Below are positions 39,727 through 48,228 of a DNA stretch of 64,000 nucleotides, piece by piece. The stretch is taken from positions 3,480,177-3,544,176 of the forward strand of contig NZ_CP073637.1 of the NCBI RefSeq assembly GCF_029962485.1, written 5' to 3'. The translations under genes were made by a program, and so were the position numbers. The DNA is from Burkholderia cepacia. GTDB lineage: Bacteria; Pseudomonadota; Gammaproteobacteria; Burkholderiales; Burkholderiaceae. Positions within the stretch are counted from its first letter, which is position 1, and the number at the start of each line of letters is the position of its first letter. The notes under the pieces were generated by a model that saw nothing but the letters and a program-made list of their open reading frames with translations, was not told where the DNA came from and ran no database searches.

Positions 39727-41115
39727 ATGCGACCCTTCTGGATCGAACAAGCACTGTTCAACGACGGCGATCTCGCCCCCGCGCTGCAGGGCGCAACGCA
39801 GGCCGACGTCTGCATCGTCGGCGGCGGCTTCACCGGGCTCTGGACCGCGATCCAGGCGAAGCAGCAGAACCCGGCGCTCGACATCGCGATCGTCGAAGCC
39901 GACCTGTGCGGCGCCGGCGCGAGCGGCCGCAACGGCGGCTGCCTGCTCACATGGTCCGCGAAATTCCTGACGCTGCGGCGCCTGTTCGGCGAAGCCGAGG
40001 CGATCCGGCTCGTGAAGGCATCCGAAGCGGCCGTGCAGCACATCGCCGATTTCTGCCGCGCGCACGACATCGACGCCGAGCTGCGGCTCGACGGCACGCT
40101 GTACACGGCGACGTCGCGCGCGCAGGTCGGCACGCTCGCGCCGGTGCTCGACGCGCTCGCCGCGTGCGGCATCCACAGCTACGAGCCGTTGCCGGCCGCC
40201 GAAGTCGCGCGCCGCTCGGGCTCCGCGCGCAATCTCGACGGCGTCTACTCGCCGATCGCCGCGACCGTGCATCCCGGCAAGCTCGTGCGCGGGCTGCGCC
40301 GTGTCGCGCTCGCGATGGGCATCCGCATCTACGAGCGCACGCCGATGCTCGACTTCACGCCCGGGCAGCCGGCCGTCGTGCGCACGCCGTCCGGCAGCGT
40401 GAGCGCGGGCAAGCTCGTGTTCGCGATCAACGCGTGGATGGCGAGCCGCTTTCCGCAGTTCGAGCGGACGATCGCGGTCGTGTCGAGCGACATGGTCATC
40501 ACCGAGAAATGCCCCGAATTGCTTGAACGGACCGGGCTCGTCGACGGCGTGTCCGTGCTCGATTCGCGGATCTTCGTCTACTACTACCGCACCACCGCCG
40601 ACGGGCGGCTGATGCTCGGCAAGGGCGGCAACACGTTCTCGTGGCGCAGCCGCATCGCGCCGGTGTTCGACCAGCGCTCGCCGTACGAGGCGCAGCTCAC
40701 GCAAAGCCTGCGCGAATTCTTCCCGTCGCTCGCGGGCGTGCCGGTCACCGCGAGCTGGAACGGCCCGTCGGATCGCTCGGTCACGGGCTTCCCGTTCTTC
40801 GGCCGCCTCGACGACGCGCCGAACGTGTTCTACGGCTTCGGCTACTCGGGCAACGGCGTCGGGCCGACCTACATGGGCGGGCAGATCCTGTCGTCGCTCG
40901 TGCTCGGCCTCGACAACGCGTGGACGCGCAGCCCGATCGTGCGCGGCCCGCTCGGCCATTTCCCGCCGGAGCCGATCCGCTATGTCGGCGCGCATGTCGT
41001 GCGCAATGCGATCCGCCGCAAGGAGCGTGCGGAAGACGAGAGCCGGCAGCCGTCGGTGGTCGATAGCTGGCTCGCGAAGTTTGCGAGCGCGGCCGGGAAG
41101 GCCGACAAGGCGTGA
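39727..41115 (+). CDS. FAD-dependent amine oxidoreductase of the phosphonate cluster
   Basis: 462 residues, DadA/glycine-oxidase-like. The FAD-binding motif CIVGGGFTGLWTAIQA begins near residue 28, with ATG-type GAGASGRNGG following and a C-terminal FYGFGYSGNGVGPTY closing the flavin site. Proteins of this type are regularly found beside phnW, and related ones oxidise N-alkylated AEP. ATG 39727 is preferred; TTG 39712 in frame is possible, but GAAGAA sits seven bases before the ATG. Substrate is inferred. Confidence 0.85.
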   Translation: MRPFWIEQALFNDGDLAPALQGATQADVCIVGGGFTGLWTAIQAKQQNPALDIAIVEADLCGAGASGRNGGCLLTWSAKFLTLRRLFGEAEAIRLVKASEAAVQHIADFCRAHDIDAELRLDGTLYTATSRAQVGTLAPVLDALAACGIHSYEPLPAAEVARRSGSARNLDGVYSPIAATVHPGKLVRGLRRVALAMGIRIYERTPMLDFTPGQPAVVRTPSGSVSAGKLVFAINAWMASRFPQFERTIAVVSSDMVITEKCPELLERTGLVDGVSVLDSRIFVYYYRTTADGRLMLGKGGNTFSWRSRIAPVFDQRSPYEAQLTQSLREFFPSLAGVPVTASWNGPSDRSVTGFPFFGRLDDAPNVFYGFGYSGNGVGPTYMGGQILSSLVLGLDNAWTRSPIVRGPLGHFPPEPIRYVGAHVVRNAIRRKERAEDESRQPSVVDSWLAKFASAAGKADKA

Positions 41116-41142
41116 CGATGCGCTGATCGGGCGACACAACGA

Positions 41143-41169
41143 AAAAGGGACGCTGCGAAGCGTCCCTTT
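41143..41169. terminator. Bidirectional terminator, FAD oxidase / GntR
   Basis: AAAGGGACGCT and AGCGTCCCTTT pair perfectly around a five-base loop, with A-run and T-run flanks, between the two convergent stops. Confidence 0.88.
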
Positions 41170-41197
41170 GCATTTGCGCAGCTGCCGCGCCGCCGTA

Positions 41198-41926
41198 TTA
41201 CGCGCGCGCGGTTTTCTCGCGCGCCGCCTTGCCCGCCGCGGGCAGCCCCTGCTCGTGCGTGCGGCGCATGCGCGCGAGGCCGTGCGAGACGTGCTCGCGC
41301 ACCAGCGCGACGGCCTTCTCCTCGTCGCCGCCCGCGAGCGCCTGCACGATCTTGTCGTGCTCGGCCGCGGACACCGCGATCGCATCTTCCTCGGCCTCGA
41401 TCGCGGCCTGGCGCAGCAGGCCGAGCTGGCGCACCAACCGGCGGTAGGTGTCGGTGAGATGCGTATTGCCGACGCCGACGACCATCGCGTCGTGGAACTG
41501 CACGTTCAGCTCGGTATAGCGCGTGACGTCGTGCGTCTTCGCGGCATCCTTCATCGACTGGATGATGCCCTTCAGCACCTTCAGCGTGTCGGGCGAGATG
41601 CGCTTCGCGAGCGCGCGGGCGACCGACTCGTCGAGCATCGCGCGCACTTCGTAGATCTCCTCGGCTTCGCGCAGCGGCACGACGCGCACGGTCACGCCGC
41701 GGTTCTTCTCGTTGCGCAGCAGGCCGGCCTGCTCCAGCGCGCGGAACGCTTCGCGCACGGGGCCGCGCGACACGTTCAGCTTCGTCGCGATCTCGACTTC
41801 GTTGAGCTTCTCGCCGGGCGCATATTCACCGGAGACGATCGCGCGCTCGAGCATGTCCTGGACGATCATCGCGAGCGACTGGCTTTGCAGGAGTTCGATG
41901 GCGCTGAGCGCGTTCGGGGAAGTCAT
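41198..41926 (-). CDS. GntR/FCD regulator of phosphonate use
   Basis: 242 residues from ATG 41926 (MTSPNALSAIELLQ). The N-terminal GntR winged helix (YAPGEKLNEVEIATKLNVSRGPVREAF) is followed by an FCD ligand domain with metal-binding Asp/His (for example TELNVQFHDAM). It is the usual regulator of such AEP clusters. TTGTCAACAG overlaps its own -35 box and a near-identical site lies between the divergent phnA and importer promoters, pointing to autoregulation and repression of the cluster. Ligand unknown, possibly a phosphonate intermediate. Confidence 0.87.
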   Translation of the reverse strand: MTSPNALSAIELLQSQSLAMIVQDMLERAIVSGEYAPGEKLNEVEIATKLNVSRGPVREAFRALEQAGLLRNEKNRGVTVRVVPLREAEEIYEVRAMLDESVARALAKRISPDTLKVLKGIIQSMKDAAKTHDVTRYTELNVQFHDAMVVGVGNTHLTDTYRRLVRQLGLLRQAAIEAEEDAIAVSAAEHDKIVQALAGGDEEKAVALVREHVSHGLARMRRTHEQGLPAAGKAAREKTARA

Positions 41927-41986
41927 GGTCGGACAGGCAGCGGAGCTGCGGTAGAAAACGAGGGCGCCATATCGGCGAATGATCCT

Positions 41987-42018
41987 TATATACCCTCGGC
42001 CCGGCACATTGTCAACAG
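41987..42018 (-). promoter_or_regulatory. GntR gene promoter with overlapping operator
   Basis: On the minus strand, TTGACA (42010-42015) and TATATA (41987-41992) are 17 bases apart, nearly consensus. TTGTCAACAG (42009-42018) covers the -35 entirely. Confidence 0.8.
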
Positions 42019-42118
42019 TCTTCAGTTTCCAAAAGCCAATTCCGCCTGCCGGGATGCACCCGGCAGGCGGCGGGCGCGCGGCGGGCGAACCTGCCCCGCC
42101 CCGCGCGACGCGCGACCG

Positions 42119-44290
42119 TCAGACCGTGTGCTTCACCGGCCCCGGATCGCTCTGGCTCGGCCGGCCCGTCTCGACGTGGCCCGCGAAGCGGCGCACGACC
42201 TTGTCGTCACCGCCGCGCAGCGTCGTCGCGGTAATCGTCAGATCGTACCAGCCGTGGCTCGACGACAGCTCGAAGTGATCCTCGACGCGCTCGCCCGGCT
42301 CCAGCGTGTAAGTACGCGCATGCGCATGGCTGTACGCGTTGTCGACCGTCACGCGGCACGTCGCGCGCCCGCTGTTGCGCAGCTGCAGGTACACGTGGCG
42401 GTTGCGCACGTCGTAGCCGATCTTCGCTTCCGGGTTCGCGTGACGGCCATCCGCGGCGAGTCGCGTGTTGCCCTGGAACTCGCACAGATAGCCGTTCGGG
42501 CCGTAGGCGGCGAGATGGTACTCGCCGCGCGCGGCCGACGTGCTCCACGTATCGGCGAAGCGGTCGTGCGCGGACACCGCGTAGCGGCGCGGCGGCGTCG
42601 CCGGATTGCGGCGGTCGTACACGTAGAACGCGGCGCCGGCGTCACCGGAGTTCGCGAAGTCGAGCGATACGCTGTCGTCGCGGCCATGCACGTGGGCGTG
42701 CACGAACAGCTCGTACGGCAGCGCGCGCGCCGGACGCGTGCCGGGCTCCTGCGCCGGCATCGATTGCTGCGCGGGCACCTGGTACGCCTGGCCGGCCGTC
42801 GCGATGTGCTGCGGTACCGTGAAGCTCACCGTGCGCGTATCGGGGCGCGCGGAGAAGTCGAACGCCGACGTGAGGTCGCCGCAGATCGACCGGCGCCATG
42901 CGCTGATGTTCGGCTCCTTCACGCCGAAGCGCGCTTCGAGGAAACGCAGCACCGACGTATGGTCGAACGTTTCCGAGCAGACCCAGCCGCCCTTCGTCCA
43001 CGGCGAGATGATGATCAGCGGCACGCGCGGCCCGAGGCCGATCGGCTGGATGCCGCCCGGGTCGGCGCCCGGCACGAGCGGGCTCATTTCGCCCGGGTAC
43101 TTGTTCAGGTCGAGCAGTTCGTCGCCGAGGTTCGACAGCAGGTTCGACGACACGATGCCCTGGCCGCCCACGCCGCTCGTGACCGGCGGCACCGGCGGCA
43201 CGACGTGATCGAACAGCCCGTCATTCTCGTCGTAGTTCAGGATGAACACCGTCTTCGCCCACACCTCCGGGTTCGACGTCAGCGCCTCGAGCACCATATT
43301 GATGTAGAACGCGCCGTCGGTCGGCGATGCCTGCGGGTGCTCGCTGTACTTGTACGGCGACACGATCCACGACACCTGCGGCAGCCGGTTGGCCTGCACG
43401 TCGGCCTTCAGCTCGGCGAGCGTGTGGTCCGACGCGCCCTTGTCGACCAGCGGGCCGCTCGCGCCTTCCTTCACCTGGAACTTCTTGAAGAACATCAGCG
43501 AGTTGTCGGTGTAGTTGTCGGTCGGGTCGCCCGGGATGCCCGTGCCGCCCTGGTACACCTTCCAGCTGACCTTCGCGTTCTCGAGGCGCTCGGCATAGGT
43601 CGTCCACGTGTAGCCGTTCACGTCGTCGCGCTCGCCGATGCCCGGGCCGTTCGGCGGGGTGCCGTAGATGTTGCGCGGGTCGACCGTGCCGGTCCACAGG
43701 TAGATGCGGTTCGGCGCGGTGTCGGCGTGCGCGGAACAGAAGTACGAATCGCAGATCGTGAACGCGTCGGCCAGCGCATAGTGGTACGTGAGATCCTGGC
43801 GCTTCAGGTAGCCCATCGTCAGCACGTCCTGCTTCTGGTTCACCCACTGGTCCCACTGGCCGTTGTTCCAGGACAGGTGGCCGCTGCTCCAGCCGTGGTT
43901 GGTGCCCGGCTGGAATTCGGTCGTCTGCTTCGGATCGAGATAGAACGGCAGCACGTACGGCGCCGACGGATCGAGGCCGCGCGAATGGTAGTTCTTCGTG
44001 AACACCGATGCCGGCGGCTGTTGCCACACCGGCGCGCCGCTCGGCAGCAGGTGCGGACGCGGGTCGTTGAAGCCGCGCACGCCGCGCAGCCCGCCGAAGT
44101 AATGGTCGAACGAACGGTTTTCCTGCATGAAGATCACGACGTGTTCCACGTCGCGGATCGTGCCCGTGCGATAGGCGGCCGGCATCGCCAGCGCGTTGCG
44201 GATCGCGGGCGGGAAGCCCGCGTAAGCGGCCATCGCGCCGGCCGACTGCGCGGCGAGGCGCAGGAAATCGCGTCGATTGTTCGAGGACAT
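42119..44290 (-). CDS. Phosphocholine-specific phospholipase C, Tat-exported
   Basis: 723 residues. The N-terminus NNRRDFLRLAAQSAGAMAAYA is a twin-arginine signal, so it is exported folded. The phosphoesterase domain (phospholipase C/acid phosphatase type) has the metal-binding ENRSFDHYFG and later NYDENDGLFDH. Two C-terminal DUF756 domains (about 520-720) follow, as in PlcN/PlcH. It hydrolyses phosphatidylcholine (and perhaps sphingomyelin) to free phosphocholine; haemolytic or not cannot be told. It lies beside the phosphonate cluster, giving another phosphorus source, and is divergent from the LysR gene. Confidence 0.9.
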   Translation of the reverse strand: MSSNNRRDFLRLAAQSAGAMAAYAGFPPAIRNALAMPAAYRTGTIRDVEHVVIFMQENRSFDHYFGGLRGVRGFNDPRPHLLPSGAPVWQQPPASVFTKNYHSRGLDPSAPYVLPFYLDPKQTTEFQPGTNHGWSSGHLSWNNGQWDQWVNQKQDVLTMGYLKRQDLTYHYALADAFTICDSYFCSAHADTAPNRIYLWTGTVDPRNIYGTPPNGPGIGERDDVNGYTWTTYAERLENAKVSWKVYQGGTGIPGDPTDNYTDNSLMFFKKFQVKEGASGPLVDKGASDHTLAELKADVQANRLPQVSWIVSPYKYSEHPQASPTDGAFYINMVLEALTSNPEVWAKTVFILNYDENDGLFDHVVPPVPPVTSGVGGQGIVSSNLLSNLGDELLDLNKYPGEMSPLVPGADPGGIQPIGLGPRVPLIIISPWTKGGWVCSETFDHTSVLRFLEARFGVKEPNISAWRRSICGDLTSAFDFSARPDTRTVSFTVPQHIATAGQAYQVPAQQSMPAQEPGTRPARALPYELFVHAHVHGRDDSVSLDFANSGDAGAAFYVYDRRNPATPPRRYAVSAHDRFADTWSTSAARGEYHLAAYGPNGYLCEFQGNTRLAADGRHANPEAKIGYDVRNRHVYLQLRNSGRATCRVTVDNAYSHAHARTYTLEPGERVEDHFELSSSHGWYDLTITATTLRGGDDKVVRRFAGHVETGRPSQSDPGPVKHTV

Positions 44291-44352
44291 GGAGGGAACC
44301 CTGTTGTCGGTAGGAGTGAGGTGCCGGTCGAGCGGGGCCGGCGGTCGGTGTG

Positions 44353-44422
44353 TTACCCGCTATTACCCCGCACCGGCATGTCCCGGCCGTGACCGGTTAC
44401 CGCAGGTTTCTTTGGGTTACCC
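44353..44422. promoter_or_regulatory. Repeated TTACC motifs in the plc/lysR control region
   Basis: TTACCC at 44353 and 44363 (10 bases apart), TTACCG at 44397 and TTACCC at 44417 (20 bases apart), the latter two set in small palindromes GGTTACC and GGGTTACCC. They lie between divergent plc and lysR. A regulator-binding role is inferred; no matching known box was recognised. Confidence 0.35.
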
Positions 44423-44521
44423 ACAAGAATTTTTCGAAGCGACGCACGACGCGCCTTTCATGCGGCCGACACACGCGTGCGCTACGCTGACGCGCGACGA
44501 AGAAGGGGGAGAAGCCGAGTC

Positions 44522-45439
44522 GTGTTCGATCAGCTGAAGGCGTTCCACGCGACCGTCCGGCAGGGCAGCATCACGCGCGCCGCGCGCCACCTGGGCGTGA
44601 GCCAGCCGACGATCGCCGCGCAGATCCGGCAGGTCGAGCAGGTGTACGGCGTCGAGCTGTTCTACCGCAGCGGCCGCAAGCTCGAAGTCACCGAAACGGG
44701 CATCGAGCTGCTGCCGCTCATCGAGAAGATGATCGCGCTCGAGGCGCAGGCCGACATCATGCTGCGCAACGTCGGCGGCCTGTTCGAAGGCCACCTGCGG
44801 ATCGGCGCGACGGGCCCGTACTACATCATGGATGCGGTCGGCCGTTTCTCGAACGCGCATCCGTCGATCGCGCTCACGTGCCGGATCGGCAACTCCGAGG
44901 AAATCCTGCAAGCGCTGCAGGAATTCCGCATCGACCTTGCGGTCTCGTCGCAGCGCAACGACGCCGACGGCCTCGAACGCAAGGTAATCTCGACCGATCC
45001 GCTCGTGCTTGTCGTGCATCGCAACCATCCGCTCGCGCGGTTCGACGCGATCGATCCGGCGCAACTCGCCGACGTGCGGCTGCTGATTCGCGAGGAAGGG
45101 TCGGTCACGCGCCGCTGCACGGAGACGATCCTTGCGGCGGCCGGTGTCGCGGCCGTGTCGGTTGCGGAGATCGGCAGCCGCGAAGCGATCCGTGAGGCGA
45201 TCCTGCACGGCGTGGGCGGCAGCCTGTTTCCGCTCGGCGAGGCCGAGCGCCATCCGGATCTGCGCGTGATCGCGCTGCGCGGCGTCGATACGACGATCGA
45301 CGAATACGTGTACTACCTGAAGGCGCGCCGCCAGAGCCCCGCGATCGACGCGTTCCTTGCGTGCATCCTGCCGGACGGTGCCGAAGCGGCCGGGACCGCC
45401 GACGCAGGACGAACGGGGCGGCGGGCAAACGCGCGCTGA
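44522..45439 (+). CDS. LysR-type regulator beside phospholipase C
   Basis: 305 residues from GTG 44522 (VFDQLKAFHATVRQGSITRAARHLGVSQPT); a GGGGGAG site is 10-12 bases upstream. An N-terminal LysR winged helix precedes an effector domain with GATGPYYIMDAVG and YYLKARRQSP. It resembles the LysR regulators found with AEP catabolism clusters. By position it may control plc, the phosphonate genes, or both. The end is Ala/Gly/Arg-rich. Confidence 0.87.
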   Translation: MFDQLKAFHATVRQGSITRAARHLGVSQPTIAAQIRQVEQVYGVELFYRSGRKLEVTETGIELLPLIEKMIALEAQADIMLRNVGGLFEGHLRIGATGPYYIMDAVGRFSNAHPSIALTCRIGNSEEILQALQEFRIDLAVSSQRNDADGLERKVISTDPLVLVVHRNHPLARFDAIDPAQLADVRLLIREEGSVTRRCTETILAAAGVAAVSVAEIGSREAIREAILHGVGGSLFPLGEAERHPDLRVIALRGVDTTIDEYVYYLKARRQSPAIDAFLACILPDGAEAAGTADAGRTGRRANAR

Positions 45440-45535
45440 GCTGCCGCGCGTTCGCCGGTTCCGCGCTTGATCGGCGCTTTTCCCGCGCCTTCCCTCGCCT
45501 TTTCCTCGTGCCTTCCTTCCGTCGTTGCGCTCACA

Positions 45536-47176
45536 TCATTTCGGCAGTGCCGGAATCATCCACGTCAGCACGTGCTGCTGCAGGAACACCAGTACGCCGA
45601 GCAGCAGCGTGAGGATCACGCTGTGCCAGAAGGTGCGCGCAAACACGACACCTTCCTGCCCTTTCAGGTCCGTCGTCGACACCCCCGTCGCGATGTTCTG
45701 CGGCGAGATCATCTTGCCCATCACGCCGCCCGACGAGTTGGTCGCGGCCATCAGCACCGGATCGAGGCCGAGCTGCCGCGCGGCCACGACCTGCAGGTTG
45801 CCGAACAGCGCGTTGCCCGACGTGTCGCTGCCGGACAGGAACACGGCGATCCAGCCGAGCGACGCGGACACCAGCGGGAACAGCGCGCCCGTCGACGCGA
45901 CGCCGGTGCCGAGCGTGTAGCTGATCCCCGAGTAGTTCAGCAGGTACGCGAGCCCGACGATCATCATCACCGTGACGATCGCGATCCACGTCTGCCGCCA
46001 TGTCTTCACCACGCATTCGAGGAACGCACCGGGGCCGGTGCGCGTCAGCGCGGCCGTGATGATCGCCGACAACAGGATCGCGGTGCCCGTGCCGAGCGGC
46101 TGGAAGTCCCAGACCGCCGCATACGGCTTGTGATACAGCGACACGAACACCGCGTTGTGCAGGCCCGGCCACTTGATCTTCACGTCGCCGATCGCCGCGA
46201 TGTTCGCGTGCACCCACACGATCACGACCACCGACACGACGAGCCACGGCAGCCAGCCGCCGAAGCCCGCGCGCGCGGCGCCGGCTGCGGCCGGTACGCT
46301 GCGCGCGAGTGCGTATTGCGGATCGGGCTGCGGCTTCCACACCTGCAGGAAGCCGATCGTCACGATCAGCGACGTGAGCGACGACAGCACGTCGGTGAGC
46401 TGATAGCCGAGGAAGTTCGACGTGACGAACTGCGCGATCGCGAAGCTGCCGCCCGACACGAGCAGCGCGGGCCACAGCTGCCTGATCGAACGCAGCCCGC
46501 CATACGCGCCGACCACGTAGAACGGCAGCAGCAGCGCGAAGAACGGCAACTGGCGGCCGACCATCTGCGCGAGCGTCGCGGGCGGCAGCGACGTGACCGC
46601 GCCGAGCACGGTGATCGGCACGCCGAGCGCGCCGAACGCGACCGGCGCGGTGTTGAACAGCAGCGTATAGGTGAGCGCTTCGAGCGCGGGGAAGCCGAGC
46701 GCGATCAAGAGTGCGCTCGTGATCGCGACCGGCGTGCCGAATCCCGAGATCCCTTCGAGCAGACAGCCGAACGAGAACGCGACGACGAGCAGCACGAGGC
46801 GGCGGTCGTCGGGCAGGTTGTCGAGCATCCACTGCCGGAACTGGTCGAAGCGGCCCGACTTCACCGCGATGTTGTACAGCAGCAGCGCGTTGAAGACGAT
46901 CCACATCACCGGCACGACCGCGAGCGCCATGCCGGCGCCGACCGCATTGAACGCGAGCCCGGCCGGCATGCCCCATGCGCCGATCGCGACCGCGAGGCCC
47001 GCGACGAGCCCGGCGAGCGACGCCTGCCACGCGGGGCGGCGCAGCACGCCGAGCGCGATCAGCGCAACGGCAATCGGGATCGCGGCGACGAGGAACGACA
47101 GGAGCAGCGAGTTGGCGACGGGCGTCAACGGCTGCGCGAAGACGATGCCGGGCGGTAGGGCGTCGGTAGGGCTCAT
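45536..47176 (-). CDS. lldP: L-lactate permease
   Basis: 546 residues with 12-14 membrane helices. LctP-family segments include LVVAFSFGCLLEGISGFGTPVAI and ATNSSGGVMGKMISPQNIA; the family imports lactate or glycolate with protons. No lactate dehydrogenase is adjacent. Ribosome-binding site CTGGAGA lies about six bases before the ATG. The leader immediately upstream is a tandem array of 51-bp hairpin units (47190-47460), which would be in the mRNA leader or promoter. Confidence 0.93.
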   Translation of the reverse strand: MSPTDALPPGIVFAQPLTPVANSLLLSFLVAAIPIAVALIALGVLRRPAWQASLAGLVAGLAVAIGAWGMPAGLAFNAVGAGMALAVVPVMWIVFNALLLYNIAVKSGRFDQFRQWMLDNLPDDRRLVLLVVAFSFGCLLEGISGFGTPVAITSALLIALGFPALEALTYTLLFNTAPVAFGALGVPITVLGAVTSLPPATLAQMVGRQLPFFALLLPFYVVGAYGGLRSIRQLWPALLVSGGSFAIAQFVTSNFLGYQLTDVLSSLTSLIVTIGFLQVWKPQPDPQYALARSVPAAAGAARAGFGGWLPWLVVSVVVIVWVHANIAAIGDVKIKWPGLHNAVFVSLYHKPYAAVWDFQPLGTGTAILLSAIITAALTRTGPGAFLECVVKTWRQTWIAIVTVMMIVGLAYLLNYSGISYTLGTGVASTGALFPLVSASLGWIAVFLSGSDTSGNALFGNLQVVAARQLGLDPVLMAATNSSGGVMGKMISPQNIATGVSTTDLKGQEGVVFARTFWHSVILTLLLGVLVFLQQHVLTWMIPALPK

Positions 47177-47189
47177 CGTGTCTCCAGAT

Positions 47190-47460
47190 GTCGACCCGAG
47201 TTAGCGCTTCAGCGCTTACTCGGGTCCCATGCCTTGTGCGGTCGACCCGAGTTAGCGCTTTAGAGCTTACTCGGGTCCCATGCCTCGTGCGGTCGACCCG
47301 GGTTGGCGCTTCAGCGCGTACTCAGGTCCCATGCCTTGCGCGGCCGACCCGGGTTGGCGCTTCAGCGCTTACTCAGGTCCCATGCCTTGCGCGGTCGACC
47401 CGGGTTGGCGCTTCAGCACTTACTCAGGTCCCATGCCTTGCGCGGCCGACCCGGGTTGGC
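47190..47460. repeat. 51-bp tandem hairpin repeats upstream of lldP
   Basis: Five full copies and a partial sixth, starting at 47190, 47241, 47292, 47343, 47394 and 47445, each exactly 51 bases. Every copy holds an inverted repeat: GACCCGAGT then ACTCGGGTC, enclosing self-complementary AGCGCT/AGCGCT. Copies 1-2 and 3-5 form two sequence types; in the second, GGGT replaces GAGT on one arm and CAGG replaces CGGG on the other. 51 is a multiple of three, so frames stay open, but no gene is supported. The first copy ends 13 bases before the lldP start. Confidence 0.95.
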
Positions 47461-47846
47461 ATGTCGATGCGCCGGGTTCGGTACAAGGCGATGTCCTGCC
47501 GTCACGACCACGATCAGGCGCTTGCGCACGCAACGACGTTGCACGGCCAACCGATCGGTCGCTTAAAAGAGGTTAGGAGGCGCGCGGCGCTTGTACAAGG
47601 GGGACAAGCCCGATGCGTGACGACCCGATACCGGCCATCCGCCGCCCGATGGCAGGCGGATGGCGAGCGGCTGTCGCGCTCGACAGGAAGCCCGGCCCCG
47701 CCGTCGCCCGCACAATGTTGCGCGCGCGACAAAGGTGACTGACGGCAACGAGGGTGTTTCGTTTGGCATCCGAAGCCTAGACTGGCTGCATCGATTCCGT
47801 CCGGGCCAGAAACGGCGCGGCACCGGAACCTCTCGGAGCAAACACG
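47461..47846. other. Intergenic region between lldP repeats and DUF4148 gene
   Basis: 386 bases with no supported gene. Palindromes GCAACGACGTTGC (47530-47542) and CTTGTACAAG (47590-47599) are present and could be regulator sites for lldP. No clear promoter hexamer pair was found. Confidence 0.4.
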
Positions 47847-48158
47847 ATGAAGACGATGAAACACGCGGCATGCGCCGTCCTGCTGATCGGCGCGGCCTTC
47901 GCCGCCCACGCGCAAGCGGCATCGACGGTGACGCGCGCGCAGGTCCGCCAGGAACTCGTGGAGCTGCAGGCCGCCGGCTACCGGACGAGCCTCGCAAGCA
48001 GTCCCGACTTTCCGGAGAACATGCAGGCGATCATGCAGCGTGCCGCGCAGGCGCGCGGCGAGAACGCCGGTTACGGCGACGACGGCCGGGCGAACGTGGA
48101 ATCAGGCAAGCCGACGCTGCCGCATGCGATCGATCGCGGCACGTACGCGCATCACTGA
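47847..48158 (+). CDS. DUF4148 exported small protein
   Basis: 103 residues. The signal peptide (MKTMKHAACAVLLIGAAFAAHAQA) is followed by a DUF4148 motif (VTRAQVRQELVELQAAGYR) and a Gly/Asp-rich tail. Such proteins are numerous in Burkholderia and their function is not known. It stands alone between lldP and gshA, with its own ribosome-binding site. Confidence 0.85.
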   Translation: MKTMKHAACAVLLIGAAFAAHAQAASTVTRAQVRQELVELQAAGYRTSLASSPDFPENMQAIMQRAAQARGENAGYGDDGRANVESGKPTLPHAIDRGTYAHH

Positions 48159-48228
48159 TCGATGACTGAAGGAACCGGATGGATCGCACAGCGGCGCGGC
48201 GCACCCGCACCGGCCGCACGCGCGATCG

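Noticed and set aside
40982..44392. 1136-codon plus-strand frame through GntR and phospholipase C
   Set aside because: Low-complexity Arg/Ala translation and antisense to two clear genes.
47190..47460. CRISPR array
   Set aside because: Units are directly contiguous with no unique spacers and no cas genes nearby.
47188..47742. Repeat protein encoded across the 51-bp array
   Set aside because: All three frames stay open because 51 is a multiple of three; no ribosome-binding site and no conserved domain, while the hairpin explains the sequence.
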